DNA of 64,000 nucleotides from Planctomycetota bacterium (GTDB lineage: Bacteria > Planctomycetota > UBA1135 > GCA-002686595), in contig SIAI01000005.1 in NCBI GenBank assembly GCA_009691855.1, forward strand, positions 1 through 64,000, read 5' to 3'. The stretch's first letter is position 1; every line of letters begins with the position of its first letter. The position numbers and the translations under genes are program-made. Of this stretch, positions 57,575 to 64,000 are shown one piece after another. Below the pieces are notes generated by a model that was given only the letters and a program-made list of their open reading frames with translations, searched no databases and had not been told where the DNA came from.

Positions 57575-59329
57575 TCAAGCGCGCGCGTGCGGGCGGAAGT
57601 CGAGCAGCTCGACCTCCAGCGCCGTCTTGCCGCGGAAGGTGTTCCACTTGGGCGTGAACACGGCGTCGAGCGGTGCCCCGAGGACGAGCTCGTCCATCCG
57701 TGAGGCCGCGCCGAAGGCCAGCGCCTTCAGCACGTGGTTCCCCTTGCGCAGCTGCAGCAAGAGGTGCGTCTTCTCGCTGCCGATCGCGCGCGCCGGCTCG
57801 GCCAGGTACACCTCGCGCGCCAGGAACACGGGCGCCTCGTTGTGCGCGCCGAAGGGCGCCAGGCGGTCGAGCTCCTTCATCTGCCAGCTCGTCATGTGCT
57901 CGAAGGCGAGCTCGCAGTCGATCTCCAGCACGCTGTCGGGGTGCGCCGCGCCGGCCAGCATCTCTCGCGCGCGCGCGCAGATGGCGGCGCGCGCGGCGCC
58001 CACGTTCTCGGCACGGATCTCGAGGCCCGCGGCCTGCTCGTGGCCGCCGAAGCGCTCGAGGTGCGCGGCCGCGCCGGCGATCGCGTCGAGCACGTTGAAG
58101 TTCCCGACCGTGCGCGCGCTGCCGCGTCCGCTGGCGCCGTCGAGGCCGATCACCACCGCGGGCCTGGCGAACTCCTCGGTCAGGCGCGCGGCCACGATCC
58201 CGACCACGCCCTGGTGCCAGCCCTGGCCGGCCAGCACGAGCACGGGATGCTCGTCGGGATCGGCGAGCTCGCGCGCCGCGGCGCGTGCCTCGAGCAGCAC
58301 GCGTCCCTCGATCTCCTTGCGCTGCTGATTCAAGCCGTCGAGCTCGAGCGCGTAGCGCTTCGCGCTGACGGCGTCGGTCGCCAGCAGCAGCTCGACCGCG
58401 CGCTCGGCGCTGCCCAGACGCCCGCTGGCGTTCAGGCGCGGTCCGATCTGGAAGCCGACGTCCTCGGCCGTGAGCGTGCGCCCGGACAGACCCGCGATCT
58501 CGAGCAGCGCGGCGAGGCCCGGGTTCTTGGTGCTCTCCAGCGCCTTGAGTCCGAAGCGCGCGAAGACGCGGTTCTCGTCCACCAGCGGCACCACGTCGCA
58601 CACCGTGGCGATGGCCACGTAGGTCGTGGCCTCCTCGAGGAAGAGCTTGAGCTCGGCCGAGACCTTGCGCGTGCCGAAGAGGTGCTGGCACAAGCCCCAG
58701 GCGAGCTTGAAGGCGACCGCGCCGCCGCACAGCTCGCGCATCGGGTACAGCGAGCCGGGGAGCTTCGGGTTGACGATCGCGGTGGCGTCGGGCAGCGGCC
58801 CCTCCGGCGCTTCGTGGTGGTCGGTGACGATCGTGTCCACGCCGCGCTCCTTGAGCGCCGCGATCACTGCGTGGGCCGAGGTGCCGTTGTCCACGCTGAT
58901 CACGACCTTGGCGTTCTCGGCCGCGGCGCGCTCCAGTGAGTGCGCGCCGAAGGAGTAGCCGTGGACCAGGCGGTTGGGGATGTGCCACACCGCGCGCGCG
59001 TCGAGCAACCGGAACAGGCGCATCAACAGCGCCGTGCCGGTGACGCCGTCCACGTCGTAGTCGCCGTGCACCAGGATCGTCTCACGCCGCTCGAGCGCCA
59101 GCGCGATGCGCTCGGTCGCCGCGGCCATGCCGGGCAGCAGCAGCGGATCGTGCAGGCCCATCGGGCTGGCGCGCAGATGCGCCTCGGCGCGCGCCGGGTC
59201 GGTGTGGCCGCGCGCGACCAGCAGCGTCGCGATCAGGCGCGAGAAGCCGCGGCCCTCGAGCGCGCGCACGGCCTCGGCCGGCGGGGTCTTCAGGCGCCAG
59301 TTCGGCGCGAGTCGGGTTGCGAGGGCCAC
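57575..59329 (-). CDS. recJ: Single-stranded-DNA-specific exonuclease RecJ
   Basis: ILVHGDYDVDGVTGTALLMRLF, VDTIVTDHHEAPEG, GRLGSAERAVELLL, GWHQGVVGIVAARLTEEF. Confidence 0.96.
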   Translation of the reverse strand: MALATRLAPNWRLKTPPAEAVRALEGRGFSRLIATLLVARGHTDPARAEAHLRASPMGLHDPLLLPGMAAATERIALALERRETILVHGDYDVDGVTGTALLMRLFRLLDARAVWHIPNRLVHGYSFGAHSLERAAAENAKVVISVDNGTSAHAVIAALKERGVDTIVTDHHEAPEGPLPDATAIVNPKLPGSLYPMRELCGGAVAFKLAWGLCQHLFGTRKVSAELKLFLEEATTYVAIATVCDVVPLVDENRVFARFGLKALESTKNPGLAALLEIAGLSGRTLTAEDVGFQIGPRLNASGRLGSAERAVELLLATDAVSAKRYALELDGLNQQRKEIEGRVLLEARAAARELADPDEHPVLVLAGQGWHQGVVGIVAARLTEEFARPAVVIGLDGASGRGSARTVGNFNVLDAIAGAAAHLERFGGHEQAAGLEIRAENVGAARAAICARAREMLAGAAHPDSVLEIDCELAFEHMTSWQMKELDRLAPFGAHNEAPVFLAREVYLAEPARAIGSEKTHLLLQLRKGNHVLKALAFGAASRMDELVLGAPLDAVFTPKWNTFRGKTALEVELLDFRPHARA

Positions 59330-59397
59330 GGGTGCGCGCAGAGGATACGCGCGCGAGCTCCGTCGCGCATCGACCCGCTGGCTCGGCCCAGCTGGGC

Positions 59398-60978
59398 TCA
59401 GCGCGCCGGCGCCACGCCGCGGCGCAGCTCGAGGGCGTCGATCGTGAGCGCGCTGGCTAGCGCGCGTGGCCGCAGCAGGGTTTCGAAGGGCGAGCCCACG
59501 AAGGGCAGGCGCACCACCGCGCTGGACTCACCCGTTGCGAGCGCCAGGCTGACGCTGTCGCGCGTCAGGAACTGCGCGCTCCCCGCGCTGCGGACGAACA
59601 CATCTACATCGGTGGGGACCGCGCACGTTGCGGCCAGGCGCAGCAGCACGGGCGCGTCCACCGTCGCTTCCAGTGCCGGCAGGAGCAGCCCGTCGCGCGG
59701 GCCGTGGCGCGCGAGCTGGAGCCGCCCGTCGCGGCGCTCGAGCGTCGTCCCGCCCAGGCCCTGCGCGGGCGGGAACGAGCCGTCCGCGGCCTCGCGCCAC
59801 AGGACGTCCTTCGAGCCCTCGAATTGCGTCACCCAGACGGACACGCCGGACTGGATGGGCATGTAGGGCTCCTGGAAGGCCAAAGTGCGCTCGACGTAGG
59901 TCTCGAGCACCAGGTCGGGCTTGGCCGCGTCCACGTCATCGAGCAAGAGCAGCTGGCTCCAATGGGAATGAACGAAGGCGAAGCTCTCGCACACGAGTGG
60001 CTGGAGATAGGGGCCGAAGGAGTCGTGCACCCACAAGAGGCGTGGCGCGTTGCCCTCCTTCTGCGTGACCACGCGCGCACCGTCGGTGCGCGAAGAGCGC
60101 GCGAGCTCCCGGTATTGCTTGCCCGCGGCCGGGTGGAGCGAATAGACGTGCTCGTGCACGAGGTCGTCGATGTACAGCTGGCTCGCGATCCCGTCCCCTC
60201 GGCCCTTGGACTCGATGCGCTCGCAGTCCTCACGCCGCACCGGCGTCAGCGCGGGAAAGGCCGGCTGCAGGCGCGCGATGAGCGCGGCATAGGCGGCATA
60301 GGTGCCACGCCCGTTCCAGTGCGTGCCGAGCGGGGGGTAGAGCCAGTCACCCGGCCGATCCTCCTCCTTCGCCTCCAGCAGCGCCGGGCGCAAGTCGAGG
60401 AACGGCAGGTCGCCCTCGCGTTCGAGGCGCTGCACGAGTTGCTCCATGCGCGTCGGCCCGAGCGGCGCCCAGCTGGGCGACACGAATTCAGGATAGATCG
60501 TCTCCTTGTTCGGACAGATCACGAACAGGTAGCGCACTCCGCGCCGAGCGAGGAGGTCACGGCGTTCGCGCAGGCGCTTGACCCAGCCATCCAGCTCGGC
60601 CGTGCTGAACGGCTTCAAGCCGCGGTGCACAGCGCGTGAGTCGCCGCCCCCGTAGAAGCACCAGCCCTCGCGACCCGCCTCCCAGTTGCTCGCGGTCAAG
60701 ACCTCGCAGCCGAGCCATTTCTCGATGCCATTCCAGCGCAGCAGCACGTCGCGCAGGCCGAAGGTATCCAGGTAGTGGCTCTCGTAGCGGCGCGGGAAGC
60801 TCGCGACCTCCGCGAGGCGCGCGGGGAAGGACGGACGCGGCTCGGGGGTGCGCAGCTCGTGCTCCTCGCAGTCGCGCTCCTTGTCCGGCCGCAGGCACTG
60901 GTCCGCCGCCGGCGCCAGCAGCGCCAGCGCGAACAGCACGATCGTGGCCGAGTCGAGGAAGGAGCGCGGCGCGGGCAT
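59398..60978 (-). CDS. AlgX/AlgJ-like SGNH-type protein
   Basis: SHYLDTFGLRDVLLRWNGIEKW, YLFVICPNKETIYPEFV, PLGTHWNGRGTYAAYAALI, LLWVHDSFGPYLQPLV. Confidence 0.82.
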   Translation of the reverse strand: MPAPRSFLDSATIVLFALALLAPAADQCLRPDKERDCEEHELRTPEPRPSFPARLAEVASFPRRYESHYLDTFGLRDVLLRWNGIEKWLGCEVLTASNWEAGREGWCFYGGGDSRAVHRGLKPFSTAELDGWVKRLRERRDLLARRGVRYLFVICPNKETIYPEFVSPSWAPLGPTRMEQLVQRLEREGDLPFLDLRPALLEAKEEDRPGDWLYPPLGTHWNGRGTYAAYAALIARLQPAFPALTPVRREDCERIESKGRGDGIASQLYIDDLVHEHVYSLHPAAGKQYRELARSSRTDGARVVTQKEGNAPRLLWVHDSFGPYLQPLVCESFAFVHSHWSQLLLLDDVDAAKPDLVLETYVERTLAFQEPYMPIQSGVSVWVTQFEGSKDVLWREAADGSFPPAQGLGGTTLERRDGRLQLARHGPRDGLLLPALEATVDAPVLLRLAATCAVPTDVDVFVRSAGSAQFLTRDSVSLALATGESSAVVRLPFVGSPFETLLRPRALASALTIDALELRRGVAPAR

Positions 60979-61232
60979 GCTCTCAGCCCACCGGATGCAT
61001 GGAGGTCTCGAGCGAGACCGCGCGAATGGCCTCGGATGAAGGCCCCTTCTCGTCCAGGCCCACGCAGTCCGCGTGCGGCCGGAAGCAGAAGACGAAGAGC
61101 GCCGAGCGGAACAGCATGCGGGAGCGCGAGGAGTGTACTGCGCGGCGCCGTGGCGGTGGGGTAGGAACGACGTGGGTAGGAACAGACGACGAGGCCGTGG
61201 CGTCCGGGGCGCGCGCTGGCGAGACTGTGCGC

Positions 61233-62648
61233 ATGAAGAAGGAAGCCGCGAATCCCTACCGGCTGCTGCCCGCGGTGGAGGAGGTGCTGAGCTCGCCGGC
61301 GGTGCGCGAGCTCGCGCAGCGCACGCCGCGCGGCCTGTTGGTGGGCTTCGTGGGCGAGCTCTTGGCGCGCTGGCGCGCCGAGATCGCGGCCGGCGCGCTG
61401 GACGCCGCCGGGCTCGAGCAGCGTTTGGCGCGCGGCGAGCTCGCGCTCGCCCTGGCCGCGCGCGTGATGGAAGAGCAGCGCGCCGGCCTGGTGCGCGTGA
61501 TCAACGCCACCGGCGTCGTGCTGCACACGGGACTCGGGCGCGCCAGCGTGCACCCGGAGGCGGCCGCGGCGATGCAGCGCGCGGCCCAGGGCTACTGCAA
61601 CCTCGAGGTCGACCGTCTGAGCGGCGAGCGCAACCAGCGCGACGAGCGTCTGGGGCTGCAGCTCGCGCGCCTCACCGGAAGCGAAGCGGGCATCGCGGTC
61701 AACAACAACGCCGCGGCCACGCTCCTGATCCTGAACACCTTCGGCGCGCGCCGGGAGACGATCCTCTCGCGCGGCGAGCTGGTCGAGATCGGCGGCTCGT
61801 TCCGCATGCCCGACGTGATGGAGCGCGCCAACACCCAGCTGGTCGAGGTGGGTACGACCAACCGCACGCGCCTCGCCGACTACGAGCAGGCCTGCGGCGC
61901 GGCGACTGGCCTCTTGATCAAGGTGCACACCTCGAACTACCGCCTGGTGGGCTTCACCGAGGAGGTCGGCGCCGCCGCGCTGGCCGCGCTCGGTGCGCGG
62001 CGCGGCATCCCCAGCGCCTACGACCTCGGCTCGGGACGCATCGAGCGCGAGGGCACGCCGCCGCTCGACATGCTGGGCGACGAACCCGAGGTGCGCGCGG
62101 CGGTGGCGAGCGGCATGGACGTGGTGTGCTTCTCGGGCGACAAGCTGCTGGGCGGCCCGCAGGCCGGGCTGATCGTGGGCCAGCAGGCGCGCATCGCCGC
62201 GCTGCGCAAGAACCCGCTGTACCGTGCGCTGCGCCTCGACAAGGTCACCATCGCGGGGCTCGAGGCCACGCTGGCGCTGTACCTCGCCGGGCGCGCGCAC
62301 GAGCTTCCCGCGCGGCGCATGCTGTGCCTGCAGGCGAGCGCGCTGCGGCCCGTGGCCGAGCAACTCGCGCGCGAGCTCGGGGCGCTGGCCGGCTTGACGG
62401 CCGAGGTCGTGCCCGAGCACTCGCAGCCCGGCAGCGGCAGCGCTCCGGGGATCTTCCTCGACAGCTTTGCCGTCCGGGTGCGTTCGCGCACGCACTCGGC
62501 CGGCGAGCTGGCGGCCGCGCTACGCGCCGGCGAGCCGTGCGTCTTCGCGCGCGTGCACGACGACGCGCTGCTGCTCGATCCGCGCACGTTGCACCCGGGC
62601 GAGGAGCGCGAGCTGGTGGCGGCCTTCGCCGCCCTGGCGCGACGATGA
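61233..62648 (+). CDS. selA: L-seryl-tRNA(Sec) selenium transferase
   Basis: RVINATGVVLHTGLGRA, YCNLEVDRLSGERNQRD, GIAVNNNAAATLLIL, VCFSGDKLLGGPQAGLIVG. Confidence 0.96.
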   Translation: MKKEAANPYRLLPAVEEVLSSPAVRELAQRTPRGLLVGFVGELLARWRAEIAAGALDAAGLEQRLARGELALALAARVMEEQRAGLVRVINATGVVLHTGLGRASVHPEAAAAMQRAAQGYCNLEVDRLSGERNQRDERLGLQLARLTGSEAGIAVNNNAAATLLILNTFGARRETILSRGELVEIGGSFRMPDVMERANTQLVEVGTTNRTRLADYEQACGAATGLLIKVHTSNYRLVGFTEEVGAAALAALGARRGIPSAYDLGSGRIEREGTPPLDMLGDEPEVRAAVASGMDVVCFSGDKLLGGPQAGLIVGQQARIAALRKNPLYRALRLDKVTIAGLEATLALYLAGRAHELPARRMLCLQASALRPVAEQLARELGALAGLTAEVVPEHSQPGSGSAPGIFLDSFAVRVRSRTHSAGELAAALRAGEPCVFARVHDDALLLDPRTLHPGEERELVAAFAALARR

Positions 62649-63829
62649 GCGTGCGCAGGCGGGTGCTCGTGCCGCTGGCCTGCGTGCTGGGCGTCCTGCT
62701 GGCGGCCGAGCTGGGGCTGCGCGTCTTCGCCGCGCGCTTCTTGTGGCGCCCGCTGCCGCCCTTCGGCGAAGCGAGCGAGCAGCGCGAATGGCTGGAGCGC
62801 AGCGAACGCGAACTCGCGGCGGGCACGCCGCCGCTGGGCTACAGTCGCTTCGACTCGGTGCTGGGCTGGAGCACCGCGCCCGGCTACGTCTCGCCCGACG
62901 GGCGCGTGCACATCAACGCGCAGGGCCTGCGCGGGACGCGCGAGTACGAGGCCGTGCCGCCGCCCGGTGTGGAGCGCGTGATCGTCTGCGGCGAGTCCTT
63001 CACCTTCGCCGAGGAGGTGGCCGATGGCGAGGCCTGGCCGGCGCAGCTCGAAGCGCTGGTGCCGTCGCTGGAGGTGCTCAACTACGGCGTGGGCGGCTAC
63101 GGCACGGATCAGGCGCTGCTGCGCGTGTCGCGCGAGGCCCACGGGCCGGCGGACGCGTTGATCGTGGGCCTGATGCTCGAGAACATCGGGCGCAACGTGA
63201 ACCGCTATCGGCCGCTGTGGTATCCGCGCTCGCAGCCGGCGGCCAAGCCGCGCTACGTGCTGGGCGCCGATGGCCTCGAGTTCGTGGCCCAACCCTTCGC
63301 CACGCGCGAGGAGTTCGTGGGCGCGGTGCGCGCGGGCACGGTGCGGGCGCGGCTCGCCGAGCACGAGCGCTGGGCCGATGCGTACGTGCCGGCCCGGCTG
63401 CGCTGGTCGCTGCTGGCGCGCCTGGCAGGCGCGCAGCGCGCCTACGCCGAGCGCGATCCGGAGCGGCTGTGGCGCGACATCGAGGGCGAGCCCTTCCGCA
63501 CCACGCTGGCGTTGCTGGAAGCGTTTCGCGGCGTGGCTCAGGGGCTGCGCGCGGAGCAGCTCGTGGTGCTCGTGTTCCCCTCGGGTGGCGACCTCGCCGG
63601 TTTCGTGGAGCGCGACGAGCGCTACTGGTCGTCGCTGCTCGACGCGCTCGCGGCGCGCCACCTCGCCGTGCTCGACCTGACGCCGCCGCTGGCCGTGGCC
63701 GCGCGCGAGGCCGGTGGCGTGGACGCGCTCTACCTCGACAGCCACCTCAGCCCGCGCGGCAACCAGATCGTGGCCCAGGCCTTGGCCGCCTGGCTGGCGC
63801 AGGGCAGGAAGCCGCCCGGGTCGAAGTAG
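62645..63829 (+). CDS. SGNH/GDSL hydrolase-family membrane-anchored protein
   Basis: VIVCGESFTFAEEVADGEAWPAQLEAL...LNYGVGGYGTDQALL; DSHLSPRGNQIVAQAL; ATGA overlap with selA. Confidence 0.82.
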   Translation: MSVRRRVLVPLACVLGVLLAAELGLRVFAARFLWRPLPPFGEASEQREWLERSERELAAGTPPLGYSRFDSVLGWSTAPGYVSPDGRVHINAQGLRGTREYEAVPPPGVERVIVCGESFTFAEEVADGEAWPAQLEALVPSLEVLNYGVGGYGTDQALLRVSREAHGPADALIVGLMLENIGRNVNRYRPLWYPRSQPAAKPRYVLGADGLEFVAQPFATREEFVGAVRAGTVRARLAEHERWADAYVPARLRWSLLARLAGAQRAYAERDPERLWRDIEGEPFRTTLALLEAFRGVAQGLRAEQLVVLVFPSGGDLAGFVERDERYWSSLLDALAARHLAVLDLTPPLAVAAREAGGVDALYLDSHLSPRGNQIVAQALAAWLAQGRKPPGSK

Positions 63830-63868
63830 GCCACGGGCAGCGAGCGCGGTGCGCCGGCCCGCGCGGGC

Positions 63869-64000
63869 TCACTGCACCAGCACGCGCGCGGGCAGCGAGA
63901 ACAGCGTCGCCAGGTTGCTGCCCGGCGCGCGGATCCGGGCGCGGAACTCGTACACGCCCGGGCTAGTGGCCGTGAAGCTCGCGCTCGGGGGCGCGCCGCT
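63869..64000 (-). CDS. C-terminal end of a truncated CDS at the window edge
   Basis: Reverse translation SGAPPSASFTATSPGVYEFRARIRAPGSNLATLFSLPARVLVQ*; too short for the ORF track. Confidence 0.55.
   Translation of the reverse strand, partial: SGAPPSASFTATSPGVYEFRARIRAPGSNLATLFSLPARVLVQ

Overview
The window is a high-GC bacterial chromosomal segment, dense with protein-coding genes. Lineage is inferred only: many secreted beta-sandwich or propeller proteins, DUF4331, DUF4198 and PQQ-type proteins would fit Planctomycetota, but this was not tested. The best-supported backbone is a complete nuoABCDHIJKLMN complex I operon (9.3-20.5 kb) with no nuoEFG in the window. Other recognisable genes include a CXXC thioredoxin/TPR protein, two ABC exporter ATPases with permeases, an MBL-fold hydrolase, a PHP-domain metallohydrolase, three tandem paralogous membrane-anchored secreted proteins, NDH-2, a hybrid histidine kinase, DUF155/RMND1-like, MATE, PQQ-propeller, DUF4198, DUF4331, ECF sigma, a ChrR-like cupin anti-sigma factor, recJ, AlgX-like and selA. 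The most interesting items are: (1) a tightly packed four-gene cluster of C39-like peptidase, RimK-like ATP-grasp, GCS2-type ligase and N-formylglutamate amidohydrolase-like protein, a candidate peptide or amino-acid ligation and hydrolysis system; (2) an intact ORF that reads as a radical-SAM homologue without the CxxxCxxC cluster motif; (3) several palindromic MITE-like elements, four of them ending in CTAG or a close variant, and one inserted between nuoI and nuoJ so that its arm carries the nuoJ start codon; (4) a two-copy dispersed element, one copy with a nested palindrome and one adjoining a 5'-truncated gene; (5) a NuoL with a long His-rich insertion built on a 15-bp tandem repeat. No tRNA, rRNA or CRISPR array was recognised. 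All calls come from reading the sequence and ORF translations; no database search was possible.
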